Source of the DNA: Anaerocolumna sp. AGMB13025
GTDB taxonomy: Bacteria; Bacillota; Clostridia; Lachnospirales; Lachnospiraceae
DNA: 64,000 nucleotides
Direction: 5' to 3'
NCBI RefSeq assembly: GCF_029689925.1
Contig: NZ_CP121445.1
Location: 4,572,501-4,636,500 of the forward strand
Each line of letters begins with the position of its first letter. The stretch's first letter is position 1. The position numbers and the translations under genes were made by a program. This document shows positions 54,609 to 63,384 of this stretch, piece after piece. The notes beneath the pieces are model-generated. The model made no database searches. It was given only the letters and a program-made list of their open reading frames with translations, and was not told where the DNA came from.

Positions 54609-55286
54609 ATGAGTTATAATGTTCTGGTTGTTGAGGACGATATGAAAATGAATGAGATTTTGGTGGATTATCTGGAAACTGACGGTTATCAGGTATATAG
54701 CGCAAGAGACGGTATCGAAGCGTTATCCCTGTTTGACCATGAAACGATCCAGTTGGTCATATTAGACATCATGATACCGAAACTGGACGGTTGGTCCGTA
54801 TGCCGCCGGATACGACAAAAATCCGATGTCCTGATTATCATTTTAAGTGCCCGCAGTGAGGAAGACGATAAACTCTTAGGTTATGAACTCGGAGCAGATG
54901 AATATATTACAAAGCCCTTTAGTCCCAGAGTGCTTCTTGCAGCCATTTCAGCTCTTTTAAAACGAAGTATCATTCACAGTGCTCCCGCCGAATCAATCAT
55001 ACGCCATAAGGAAATTGCCATTAACAAAGAAGCCTATTCGGCGGTCCTTTCCGGTAAGGAACTTTCCTTAACGGTTAAAGAATATGAACTGCTTTTAAAG
55101 TTCATGGAAAATCCGGGGAAAGTATACCGCAGGGATGTATTAATCAATGCGATCTGGGGTTATGACTATTTAGGAGACGGCAGAGTGGTAGACACCAATA
55201 TTAAAACCCTGCGTAAAAAACTGGGTGACTGCTCCCACTATATTCAGACTGTAATTGGTATCGGGTATAAATTTGAAGGAAAGTGA
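54609..55286 (+). CDS. OmpR-family response regulator
   Basis: 225 residues. 'YNVLVVEDD' and phosphoacceptor Asp53 in 'LVILDIMIPKLDGW', Lys in 'ITKPFSPRVLL', and a winged-helix domain with 'LTVKEYELLLKFMENPG' and 'IQTVIGIGYKFEGK'. It is cotranscribed with the kinase that follows (10-nt gap) and is divergent from the FtsX/PASTA operon, which suggests control of an envelope-stress or antimicrobial response. Confidence 0.96.
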   Translation: MSYNVLVVEDDMKMNEILVDYLETDGYQVYSARDGIEALSLFDHETIQLVILDIMIPKLDGWSVCRRIRQKSDVLIIILSARSEEDDKLLGYELGADEYITKPFSPRVLLAAISALLKRSIIHSAPAESIIRHKEIAINKEAYSAVLSGKELSLTVKEYELLLKFMENPGKVYRRDVLINAIWGYDYLGDGRVVDTNIKTLRKKLGDCSHYIQTVIGIGYKFEGK

Positions 55287-55296
55287 GGAGGAAATA

Positions 55297-56982
55297 ATGA
55301 GAATATCTTTATCCGTTAAAATGTTATTATTAACTCTGGGATCATTTCTGCTTCTGATCTTTGGTATCATTGGGTCCTTGTATGTATATTTCAACCGTTT
55401 TTATGAACCGGAAAAAATCAATCAGATGATAAATTCCATTAATAAATTTACCTCTGAATTGGAAAACAGCCAGTGGACAGACAATCAGCTTTATTCAGAA
55501 GTTTCAAAGTTTATGAAAAACCAGAATGTGACGATGAGCATACAACCTCAATATATCCAGATTACGACGAAGCCAGCCGAATTAATGAATACTTATTCCG
55601 TTCCCGATTATGTTGTTATACATAGTGATTTTTCCTTAAATGCCTTAACTGACAATAAGATAAATGCTTCCTTGAACTTTAAATACATCGGCCCAGGTTT
55701 CTTAAATCCTGATAATTCTCTTCCCGGTAATTCAGGAGTATCCATCTCCTATGCCTCGTTAGATACTGCCACAGCCTTTGCTACTGTATCCACCGCTGCC
55801 ATTAACGGCAGCCTTGTTCTCTATCCGGCAGCCACTGCTTCTGCTTCCGGTATCACAAGTAAAATGGAATCCTATGAGAAAAAAGGTGTAACTTATACCA
55901 TAAGCACCATACCTTATACCAATTACAGACAGGTTAATTTCACCAAGCAAAGTACGTTAAAAAGCGGTGACATAAAAATCACCAGTGTAAACCTGTCCCT
56001 CCAATCGGTAGATGAGGTTAGCCGGTTTCTAATCCGCTTCTTTCCATTCTTAATAAGTGCGTCAATACTTCTGTCCATAATTATGGTAGTGGTATATTCA
56101 AGAACCATTTCAAAACCTATTATGAGCATAACCAACACGGCAAACCGTATGGCCAATATGGAACTGGGAATCTCCTCCGATGTAAAACGGAAGGATGAGC
56201 TGGGAGCTTTATCTGTTAGCCTGAATACACTGTCTGTCAATTTAAAGGATGCTTTGGATGACTTAAGCCTGGCCAACGCCAAATTAACCGTAGATTACGA
56301 GAATGAAGTGCGCCAGGAAAAAGCAAGGAAAGAATTTGTAGCCAATGTATCCCACGAATTAAAGACTCCACTGGGAGTAATCAGAAGCTATACCGAAGGA
56401 ATCCGAGATGGCGTAAAAGCAGAGAAAAAGGACCATTACATGGACGTAATTTTAAGTGAGATTACCCATATGGATCAAATGCTCCTGGAAATGCTTGAAA
56501 TATCAAAGTTTGATGCCGGTGTTGTAACCTACGACAAGTCTCCTCTGGATATTAGACCCTTATTAGACAATACCATCAAAGTCTTTTCCGATAAAGCCCT
56601 GGACAAAGAAGTGACCTTTGAACTTACCGGTGAATTTGGTCTTGTTATAATGGATGAGAAAAAAATTGAACGAGTACTAAAAAACCTCATTGGGAATGCC
56701 GTAAAATACTGCAATTCCGGTTCTGTCATAAGAATTGCCGGCGAAAGCTCTGAGAATGAACTGAGAATTGGAATTGAAAATGACTGTCCTGCATTAGATG
56801 AAGAGGTTTTAAGCAGAATCTGGGACCGTTTTTATAAAGCCGATGCCTCTCATAACCGGGATGCAGACGGAACCGGACTTGGTCTTGCCATCGTAAAATC
56901 CATACTGGAAGGTCATGGCTGCTCCTATGGAGTCGAAAACACTGACCGGGGAATCTGTTTTTATTTTATGCTGAATACTTAG
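55297..56982 (+). CDS. Sensor histidine kinase
   Basis: 561 residues from the ATG at 55297, chosen because GAGGAGGAA stands 4-5 nt before it; the frame is open from 55255 but that part overlaps the regulator gene. Membrane segments at about 8-30 and 245-270 enclose a long extracytoplasmic domain (about 210 residues) without a recognisable fold. HAMP follows, then NVSHELKTP with His353, and the ATPase N, G1 and G2 boxes ending in 'GTGLGLAIVKSILEGHG'. It is probably the sensor partner of the preceding regulator. Confidence 0.95.
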   Translation: MRISLSVKMLLLTLGSFLLLIFGIIGSLYVYFNRFYEPEKINQMINSINKFTSELENSQWTDNQLYSEVSKFMKNQNVTMSIQPQYIQITTKPAELMNTYSVPDYVVIHSDFSLNALTDNKINASLNFKYIGPGFLNPDNSLPGNSGVSISYASLDTATAFATVSTAAINGSLVLYPAATASASGITSKMESYEKKGVTYTISTIPYTNYRQVNFTKQSTLKSGDIKITSVNLSLQSVDEVSRFLIRFFPFLISASILLSIIMVVVYSRTISKPIMSITNTANRMANMELGISSDVKRKDELGALSVSLNTLSVNLKDALDDLSLANAKLTVDYENEVRQEKARKEFVANVSHELKTPLGVIRSYTEGIRDGVKAEKKDHYMDVILSEITHMDQMLLEMLEISKFDAGVVTYDKSPLDIRPLLDNTIKVFSDKALDKEVTFELTGEFGLVIMDEKKIERVLKNLIGNAVKYCNSGSVIRIAGESSENELRIGIENDCPALDEEVLSRIWDRFYKADASHNRDADGTGLGLAIVKSILEGHGCSYGVENTDRGICFYFMLNT

Positions 56983-57233
56983 AATTAATATAAAAAGGGA
57001 TAAAAATTGCTTTGCCCAAACATCCTGTAATATCATTTAGATTAATAGAAGATTTCCTCTCAGACAGTTACCAAGCCCAACGATAGAACCAGTTAAAAGG
57101 CTGTTGCAGAATTCAAAATGTAAATTACTTGGGAGAGAATACGGATTATGTTTTGCAGAAATTTTGTGGAAAGTATGCTCGAATGGCTGCAAGATAGAGA
57201 ATGCAGCCATTTATTCTCGCGAACTTGAAACGA

Positions 57234-57977
57234 TCAGTTATTTGCATTTATAATTTCATTCAAAGTAACATTTTGATTTCTGAATCTGGCTAAGCTTTTC
57301 TCTTTTTTCAGGCTGATTGCCGTCTGAGGACAATTGTGAATGCAAGCGAGGCAATGTTCGCAATTATCATGAAAAACAGGCTTTCCCTTAACTTTTATGT
57401 TATCAACAGGACAGACTTTTTCACAGACCTTACAGCCATTACAGTTACTGTTCACCTTGAAATTACTGTCAAAATGGTTATCATACTGTTTCATTTGGCT
57501 TGCTCTAATTATTTTGGCAAATGCTGCATTCATCTTAATATAGTTTCTCTCTTCTACAATATCTTTCCTAATAATATTTAGATTTTCTTCGATTTTTTTC
57601 CCGGGCTCTTTTTTAAGCTGCCGGTTCATTTCAAATACCGGAAGATAATTATCAACCATAAGTATTTCATTATAATATGATATTTTTATATTATTTCGTT
57701 CTGCGATTTCCAAAAGATGCCTTGAAGTCCCCCAGGAAAAGGAACCATAGGATCCTATCACAAAAATATACTTGCTTTTTAAATTAGATTTATTAAGGAA
57801 TTCCTCCACGACCTTAGGAACCCCGCTATAAAAGACCGGGAAAACAATACCTATTTTCTCAGCTTCAATCTCAAGCTGATTTTCCTTTAGCAATTTCGGG
57901 ATAGAGTAATACTCTCCACCCAACTGTTTCGCAATATATAAATTGTTTCCTGTAGCTGTAAAATATAATACTTTCAT
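57234..57977 (-). CDS. EFR1-family flavodoxin-ferredoxin fusion
   Basis: 247 residues. An N-terminal flavodoxin-like domain with 'YFTATGNNLYIAKQL' (FMN phosphate loop) and 'FVIGSYGSFSWG' is followed by two 4Fe-4S clusters in 'CNGCKVCEKVCP' and 'CEHCLACIHNCP'. This fusion is the EFR1 type common in clostridia; it should shuttle electrons, but its partners are not defined. GGGAGG precedes the ATG. It is divergent from the TetR gene at 58092 with an operator in the shared spacer. The 57001-57233 stretch downstream holds nothing that I can call. Confidence 0.93.
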   Translation of the reverse strand: MKVLYFTATGNNLYIAKQLGGEYYSIPKLLKENQLEIEAEKIGIVFPVFYSGVPKVVEEFLNKSNLKSKYIFVIGSYGSFSWGTSRHLLEIAERNNIKISYYNEILMVDNYLPVFEMNRQLKKEPGKKIEENLNIIRKDIVEERNYIKMNAAFAKIIRASQMKQYDNHFDSNFKVNSNCNGCKVCEKVCPVDNIKVKGKPVFHDNCEHCLACIHNCPQTAISLKKEKSLARFRNQNVTLNEIINANN

Positions 57978-58004
57978 ATGATTTCCTCCCTATTTGCCGT
58001 TGCG

Positions 58005-58076
58005 TTTGTAACGTCTTGAATGTATAATAATACTCAAATACTAAAAATACAAGTAAAATGACCCGGACGTTACAAA
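58005..58076. promoter_or_regulatory. Paired operator half-sites between EFR1 and TetR genes
   Basis: TTTGTAACGTC (58005-58015) and its exact complement GACGTTACAAA (58066-58076), 50 bp apart, flank the divergent promoter region. A TATAAT (58023-58028) with a TTGCGT 17 bp upstream reads toward TetR. The right half-site touches the TetR ribosome binding site. This fits autoregulation and control of the EFR1 gene by the TetR. Confidence 0.72.
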
Positions 58077-58091
58077 GGAGGATTGTTTGTA

Positions 58092-58631
58092 ATGCAGAAC
58101 CAAAATAATGTCTTACAGAATCAAATAGCCAAAGAAAGCATATTCACCGCACTTATGATTTTAATGAAACAAAAGAATTTTAGTGAAATTACTATCACCG
58201 AATTAACGAAACGAGCCGGTGTGTCACGCATGGCCTTTTACAGAAATTACAATAAGATGGAGGAGGTTATTACTCTTTATCTTATGGAATATTTAGAAGA
58301 CTGCTCAAAGCATTTGATTAATAACAATAAACTAGATAATTATGAAAGCGCACGTATCTATTTTTCCTGCTTTAGACAACAGGAAACATTAATTACCAAT
58401 TTGATTCATTCCAATATGGCCAATCTTATATTTGAAAGCAGTGTTGAATTCTTCCATGCCCTTTCCAAAAATATAATATGTGAAAGACCATGCTCTCCCG
58501 AAAAACATAAATATTTTGCAGAATTTATAGTCGGAGGCCTTTATAAGGTTTTGATTGAATGGGCACAGACCGGTATGTCAGAAAGTGATGAAAAAATGGC
58601 AGATTTCGTTAATCAATTAATGAAAGATTAG
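58092..58631 (+). CDS. TetR/AcrR family transcriptional regulator
   Basis: 179 residues from the ATG at 58092, with AAAGGAGG 9 nt upstream; a TTG at 58083 is also in frame. The helix-turn-helix is 'ITITELTKRAGVSRMAFYRNY'. The C-terminal part carries the 'FIVGGLYKVLIEWAQTGMSES' block of the TetR_C_8/33-like group. Divergent from the EFR1 ferredoxin, over the 11-bp inverted half-sites described above. It probably represses that gene and itself in response to a redox-active or toxic compound (inference). Confidence 0.92.
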   Translation: MQNQNNVLQNQIAKESIFTALMILMKQKNFSEITITELTKRAGVSRMAFYRNYNKMEEVITLYLMEYLEDCSKHLINNNKLDNYESARIYFSCFRQQETLITNLIHSNMANLIFESSVEFFHALSKNIICERPCSPEKHKYFAEFIVGGLYKVLIEWAQTGMSESDEKMADFVNQLMKD

Positions 58632-58707
58632 AATAGCCTCACTTTCTTACAACCATTGGTCAAAACTTCCCTAACGGAAGAGTCAAGAGGGAAAAAGATT
58701 TTACTGC

Positions 58708-59229
58708 TTAAATTCTGCTCTGGTTCTCTATCCTTTTTAAGTCTGCTTTTTCTATACGAAGGAGCGCCTGTTTCTTCTCCAGTCCTCCTGCATACCCGGT
58801 CAGGCTTCCATTTGTACCGATCACTCGATGGCAGGGAATCAGAATTGAGATTGGGTTGTGTCCCACCGCTCCGCCGACAGCCTGAGCTGACATGGAAGTT
58901 AGACCTTTTGAAATTGCTGTCTTTTTTGCAATCTCCCCGTATGTGGTAACCTGTCCATAGGGTATTTCAAGAAGTATGTTCCAGATTTCTTTCTGAAAGT
59001 CTGTCCCTTCCGGTTTTAATTCCGGGAGTGGGATATTCCTTTGGCCTTTAAAGTAATCCTCAAGCCAACTGCCAAGTTGTATGAATAGGGGATGCTGTGG
59101 GTCATATTTCCAGGTATCTTTAGCTGCCGGATAATATTTTTGTCCAACAAACCAGACTCCTTTTATCGCACCATCCTCTGCCGATGCGGTTATCTCGCCC
59201 AGAGGACTTTTTATATTGGTATAAATCAT
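58708..59229 (-). CDS. ogt: Methylated-DNA--protein-cysteine methyltransferase
   Basis: 173 residues. The active site PCHRV (Cys133) is intact, with 'GTNGSLTGYAGGLEKKQALL' after it and 'YGQVTTYGEIAKK' as the DNA-binding block. It transfers the alkyl group from O6-methylguanine to Cys133 and is inactivated by this. Its ATG overlaps the stop of the upstream Ada-AlkA gene by 4 nt, so the two are coupled in an alkylation-response operon. Its 3' end faces the TetR gene. Confidence 0.96.
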   Translation of the reverse strand: MIYTNIKSPLGEITASAEDGAIKGVWFVGQKYYPAAKDTWKYDPQHPLFIQLGSWLEDYFKGQRNIPLPELKPEGTDFQKEIWNILLEIPYGQVTTYGEIAKKTAISKGLTSMSAQAVGGAVGHNPISILIPCHRVIGTNGSLTGYAGGLEKKQALLRIEKADLKRIENQSRI

Positions 59230-60740
59230 TTTTTTGACACCTCCTGATTCATTTTATTTTCCTTCAGTGAATTCCATAAATTCATCACAGCATAGGATCG
59301 CCAGGGCTTCCATTCCTGGGATTTTTCTAAAATCTCTTTTTCCGTTAAGTTAGACAGTGCTTTTTTCACGCCATAATCGGTATGTGGAAATGCATCCGGC
59401 CAGCTAAAGGCACGCATTCCGATGTACTGTACCGTCCAGGGTCCGAACCCTGGGAGTTTAAGCAGCTTTTCCATCTGAACCTTAGGATCTGCGTCTGATG
59501 TAAAATGGATTGAACCGGTTTCAATTGCTTCTGCCAAAGCATAAATCGAGCGCCCACGTGCACCGGTTATTCCAAGGGGTCCCAGATTATTTTCAATGGG
59601 AGGCTTCAGACTTAAAATAGTCTCTGAGGTTGGAAATGTATATTGGAGTTCTTCAAAGGGTGTAGTGATAGTCCCTCCAAAGGCATGAGCAAAACGCATG
59701 GCAAGGGTTCTGGCTGCTTTCACAGTTACCTGCTGCCCTAATACAGCCCGCACAGATATTTCAAAAGGATCAAAACACCCCGGCAGACGCAGTCCCGGTA
59801 CACACAGACCCGGTGTCAATTCGTCTAATACAGATAACTTTTTATATATTTCAATCGGATCACAATTTAAATCAAAAAGTCTTCTTAACCTTGCAAGTAT
59901 CTTTGTCAAAACCGGCAAAAGAGCAGCGCACATAGTGATTGAAAGAGAATTATTCTTTGGCTTATTTTCAACTGAGATCCAGCCGCAGTACAGTTCCTTC
60001 CCGTTATGAACCGCAACCGTCCTGCTGTAAATTCCGTCTTTGACTAACTCCACCCCTGTAATTGCCCGTCCAGCCAAAAATTCAATCAGTTCATCCCATG
60101 CATAAGGTGGCCGATACCCCAGGGTTAAAGTTATTGTTTCTTTATTCTCTGTCATGGCCTTTTCCGATTTACGAAATGCTGTTGGTGCAGCCCGGTAATA
60201 TTTCTTAAACAAATCATTAAATCTTCTTATACTTCCAAAACCCGAATACAAAGCTACTTTTGTAATAGACAGTCCCGTATCCGCCAGTAAGCATTTTGCC
60301 AGGAGAAGTCTGCGGGTCTGTAAATATTGAACCGGGGATACCCCAAACCTTTCTGTAAAAGCCCTGCGTAAATGCCTGTCGGTAACGTCCAGCATAGCTG
60401 CAAGGTCTGCGATTTTCATATCTGCCAGGCAATTTTCTTCCATAATCATGGCAGCTTTCTGGGCAAGGTAGGAAGTACTGTCCACTAACGATAAACCTGG
60501 TGCCAATTCAGGCCTGCATCGACGGCACGGTCTGTACCCGGCGGCTTCCGCAGCTGGTGCACTCATAAAGAAAGTGCAGTTTTCTTCTTTGGGCAGCTTG
60601 ACCCGGCAAATTGGCCGGCAATAAATCCCCGTAGAAGATACTCCGGTAAAAAAACGCCCGTCAAAGCGTGGGTCATGAGCCTTTAATGCCGCATAACAGG
60701 CAGTTCTGTCAAGATCAGCAGAATGATGTTCTTTTCTCAT
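59226..60740 (-). CDS. Ada-AlkA fusion: methyl-sensor, AraC activator and 3-methyladenine DNA glycosylase
   Basis: 504 residues. Residues 1-80 are the Ada zinc/methyl-acceptor domain with four Cys (Cys41, Cys45, Cys72, Cys75), of which one accepts a methyl from phosphotriesters. Residues about 85-190 are an AraC helix-turn-helix. Residues about 200-310 are an AlkA N-terminal domain, and about 320-495 an HhH-GPD glycosylase with 'LLKLPGFGPWTVQYI' and the catalytic Asp in 'FPHTDYG'. So one protein senses alkylation, activates its operon and excises 3-methyladenine, while the O6-methylguanine transferase part is a separate gene (Ogt) downstream. This split-and-fused layout occurs in Firmicutes and Actinobacteria. 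Confidence 0.95.
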   Translation of the reverse strand: MRKEHHSADLDRTACYAALKAHDPRFDGRFFTGVSSTGIYCRPICRVKLPKEENCTFFMSAPAAEAAGYRPCRRCRPELAPGLSLVDSTSYLAQKAAMIMEENCLADMKIADLAAMLDVTDRHLRRAFTERFGVSPVQYLQTRRLLLAKCLLADTGLSITKVALYSGFGSIRRFNDLFKKYYRAAPTAFRKSEKAMTENKETITLTLGYRPPYAWDELIEFLAGRAITGVELVKDGIYSRTVAVHNGKELYCGWISVENKPKNNSLSITMCAALLPVLTKILARLRRLFDLNCDPIEIYKKLSVLDELTPGLCVPGLRLPGCFDPFEISVRAVLGQQVTVKAARTLAMRFAHAFGGTITTPFEELQYTFPTSETILSLKPPIENNLGPLGITGARGRSIYALAEAIETGSIHFTSDADPKVQMEKLLKLPGFGPWTVQYIGMRAFSWPDAFPHTDYGVKKALSNLTEKEILEKSQEWKPWRSYAVMNLWNSLKENKMNQEVSKK

Positions 60741-60829
60741 AGTATTTCACCTCTTTTGTATAGGATAGCACGAAAAGAGGATCTTAACTAGCTGTTTTCG
60801 GACATCTGCATTAATTTCTGCAGAACAAA

Positions 60830-60967
60830 GAGTCTGGCTCGCCAGACTCTAGCGCTGACGCACTGTCACGACAGTGACAATCTTCCTTAAGTGCGTCATG
60901 CGCATCCTGCCTGGAAGGCTTTTTTATTGCATAGGTAAGTTCGAAGAAGTTTCCTATGCAATAAAAA
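60830..60967. repeat. Dispersed structured element, copy B
   Basis: Starts with a perfect 10-bp hairpin (agagtctggc / gccagactct, 60830-60850). The region 60840-60967 then matches copy A at 10143-10270: outer stem TGACGCA 60856-60862 with TGCGTCA 60892-60898, inner TGTCAC 60864-60869 with GTGACA 60874-60879, and a 15-16 bp hairpin at about 60921-60967 (tttttattgcatagg / cctatgcaataaaaa). Bases differ between the copies while pairs are kept. The rest of 60741-61084 is a terminator and plain sequence. Confidence 0.75.
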
Positions 60968-61007
60968 AATCAGGCTCTAGTGGAGAATTAACTGCCACTA
61001 AAGCCTG
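60963..61007 (-). terminator. Rho-independent terminator of the aldo/keto reductase gene
   Basis: CAGGCT-AGTGG / CCACT-AGCCTG stem at 60971-61007, followed on the minus strand by ATTTTTTT (60963-60970), 78 bp after the stop at 61085. Its T-run is shared with the last hairpin of the dispersed element. Confidence 0.85.
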
Positions 61008-61084
61008 CTAATACTAAATCCTAACTATTATTCGCCTGATGCTTATCATTCCTACTTTTAGAGTTCCTGCTTTTCAAGTTCCTG

Positions 61085-62200
61085 CTATTCAAACTCCCCA
61101 GCTATAATCTTTAAATTTTCAATAATATTAATATGCTGTGGACAGACCATTTCACAGTTGCCGCAGGCAATACAATCCGAGGCCTTGCCGTTCATTCTGG
61201 TCTCAAGTCCGTAACGGCTTTTAGCGCTTGCCAGGTCATTATAAACTAATTTCCGATTATAGGTTGCAAAAACATTGGGAATCCGTATATCCTGCGGACA
61301 CCCTTTTACACAGTATTGACATGCCGTACAGGGGATATTCGGTATTTCTCTGAGTGCTTTCTGTGCTTTCTCAATCACGGCCTGTTCCTCTTTACTAAGG
61401 GGTTTGAAATCTTCCATAAAGGATACATTATCCCGTACCTGATCCATAGTTGACATTCCGCTGAGTACTGTAATTATGTTATCAAGAGAAGCCGCATACC
61501 GTATCGCCCAGGATGCAAGGGAAGCATTGGGATTGGCCTCTTCAAATATTTTGCGGATATCCTCGGTAGGGTTAGCTAATAGTCCCCCCTTAACCGGTTC
61601 CATTACAATAATAGGCTTCTGATGCTTAAGCGCTACTTCATAACATTTTCTGGCCTGAATAGTGGGGCTTTCCCAATCATCATAATTCAACTGAAATTGT
61701 ACAAATTCTGCCTCCGGGTGTTCGGTTAAGACTTTATCCAGTGCTTCTGCATTGTCATGGATTGAAAAACCGATATGGCGTACAACTCCTTTTTCCTTAA
61801 GTTCACGGGCATATTCCCACATTCCGTAATCATCAAAAAATTTGGTGCGGCTGTCTCCCAGATTATGGAGCAGATAGTAATCAATATATCCTGCACCGGT
61901 GCGCTCTAAGGAAGTCCAGATCATGTTTTGGGCTTCTTCTTTGGTTTTTACAATCCATACTGGACATTTAGTTGCTATCTGAAAGCTCTCCCTGGGATAA
62001 CGGTCAACGATTGCAGCTTTCATCGCCTCTTCTGATTTACCGCCATTATAACCCCAGGAGGAATCAAAATAACTGAAACCTTTGGACATGAACAGATCCA
62101 CCATTTCCTTGGTCTGTTCCATATCAATTTCTTCCCCTATCATCGGAAGCCTCATAAAACCGAAACCTAACTTCGGAATATTTTCACCTAAAAATGCCAT
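61085..62200 (-). CDS. Aldo/keto reductase with C-terminal 4Fe-4S ferredoxin domain
   Basis: 371 residues. The AKR barrel has 'GFGFMRLPM', 'SYFDSSWGYNGG' (catalytic Asp/Tyr region) and 'DYYLLHNLGDSR'; 'IIVMEPVKGGLLANP' is near the cofactor site. The C-terminal 90 residues carry two Cys clusters, 'CTACQYCVKGCP' and 'CIACGNCEMVCP', as in the Mgs/oxidoreductase AKR group of anaerobes. It should link carbonyl chemistry to ferredoxin-type electron flow. Divergent from the LysR gene at 62388. Confidence 0.94.
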   Translation of the reverse strand: MAFLGENIPKLGFGFMRLPMIGEEIDMEQTKEMVDLFMSKGFSYFDSSWGYNGGKSEEAMKAAIVDRYPRESFQIATKCPVWIVKTKEEAQNMIWTSLERTGAGYIDYYLLHNLGDSRTKFFDDYGMWEYARELKEKGVVRHIGFSIHDNAEALDKVLTEHPEAEFVQFQLNYDDWESPTIQARKCYEVALKHQKPIIVMEPVKGGLLANPTEDIRKIFEEANPNASLASWAIRYAASLDNIITVLSGMSTMDQVRDNVSFMEDFKPLSKEEQAVIEKAQKALREIPNIPCTACQYCVKGCPQDIRIPNVFATYNRKLVYNDLASAKSRYGLETRMNGKASDCIACGNCEMVCPQHINIIENLKIIAGEFE

Positions 62201-62387
62201 ACAATATCAACCTCCTGGTTATCTCTGAACCTCACTTGCAGGTTCTATTCGTTTGTCCTTTTGTAACTTAGTACTAACTTTTTTCGAAATGGCTTTGAAT
62301 TATTATACCGCATTATTTCTTGACTATGAAGTGCATATCGGTTATTATGGCATAAACTAAAAGTTTAAACAGAAAGGTAGACGCATT

Positions 62388-63299
62388 ATGATAAATCAAA
62401 TGAAAACCTTTATCCAGGTTGCAGACAATGGCAGTTTTTCCAAGGCTTCGGAAAAGCTGTTTATTTCTCCGACAGCAGTAATTAAACAAATCAATCTGTT
62501 AGAATCGGCTGTTGGGGTGCCCCTGTTATATCGAACAAACCATGGCATACAGTTATCGGATGCCGGGAAATCCTTTTATAAAGATGTGAAAGAAATCTTG
62601 TATTCCACCGAAGCTGCCGTTTTGCGGGCACGGAAAACCGTTCAGGATAATAAGCATGTTATCCGTGTAGGTTCTTCTTTACTTAATCCTTGCAAAGTAT
62701 TATTAGATATCTGGAATGGAATTCGAGAACAATACCCTCAGTTCATCATAAAAATTGTACCCTTTGATGACAAGTCGGATGCTCCGGACAAGACATACCT
62801 TAATCTGGGCAAACACTTTGACATTTTAGTAGCTCCAAAAGTTATAGTGAACTGGAAAGGACCTTTTCAAGTTTTAAAACTCGGGGAGTACCGCTTATCT
62901 TTCGCGGTGTCTATCAGGCATCACTTAGCCCATAAGAAAGAACTTTCTCTAAACGACTTACATGGAGAGCAGTTACTTATAGTAAAACGCGGTAACAGCG
63001 GTCTGATAGACGTTGTTCGTGATTTCATTACGGAGCAGCACCCGGAAATCCACATCGTAGATGCCGGGCAGCACTACTCGATTGATGTATTTAACCGGTG
63101 CGAGCAGGGAAATGAGGTTCTTTTGACCCTGGATGCCTGGGATTCTATTCATCCTGCCTTGATAACCATACCCAGCGACATGAATTTCGCATGTCCTTAC
63201 GGACTTTTGTATCCGCTAAACCCATCTTCTGCTGTCTCTGAATTTATTGAGATTTTTAAAGCTGCTAAATTCGAAGCTTTCACCTTTCATAAATATTAA
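62388..63299 (+). CDS. LysR-family transcriptional regulator
   Basis: 303 residues. N-terminal winged helix 'MKTFIQVADNGSFSKASEKLFISPTAVIKQI' (cut across residues 5-36), followed by a periplasmic-binding-like effector domain ('VGSSLLNPCKVLLDIW', 'YRLSFAVSIRHHLA'). It is divergent from the Fe-S aldo/keto reductase gene across a 187-bp spacer, the classic layout for a LysR regulator and its target. The inducer is unknown. Confidence 0.95.
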   Translation: MINQMKTFIQVADNGSFSKASEKLFISPTAVIKQINLLESAVGVPLLYRTNHGIQLSDAGKSFYKDVKEILYSTEAAVLRARKTVQDNKHVIRVGSSLLNPCKVLLDIWNGIREQYPQFIIKIVPFDDKSDAPDKTYLNLGKHFDILVAPKVIVNWKGPFQVLKLGEYRLSFAVSIRHHLAHKKELSLNDLHGEQLLIVKRGNSGLIDVVRDFITEQHPEIHIVDAGQHYSIDVFNRCEQGNEVLLTLDAWDSIHPALITIPSDMNFACPYGLLYPLNPSSAVSEFIEIFKAAKFEAFTFHKY

Positions 63300-63313
63300 T
63301 AGACTCTCATTTC

Positions 63314-63364
63314 AATCTTGACACCGTAAAGATTCCATGCTACAATCTTTACAGTGTCAAGATT
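63314..63364 (+). promoter_or_regulatory. Promoter inside a near-perfect 21-bp palindromic operator
   Basis: Left arm 63314-63334 and right arm 63344-63364 match at 20 of 21 positions, 9-bp gap. Each arm also begins with AATCTT and ends with AAGATT. The left arm contains TTGACA (63318-63323) and the right arm TACAAT (63341-63346) with an exact 17-bp spacer, so a repressor bound here would cover the whole promoter. It lies 20 bp upstream of the TetR ATG. Confidence 0.88.
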
Positions 63365-63384
63365 AGGAAAGGAAGAACATTAAT

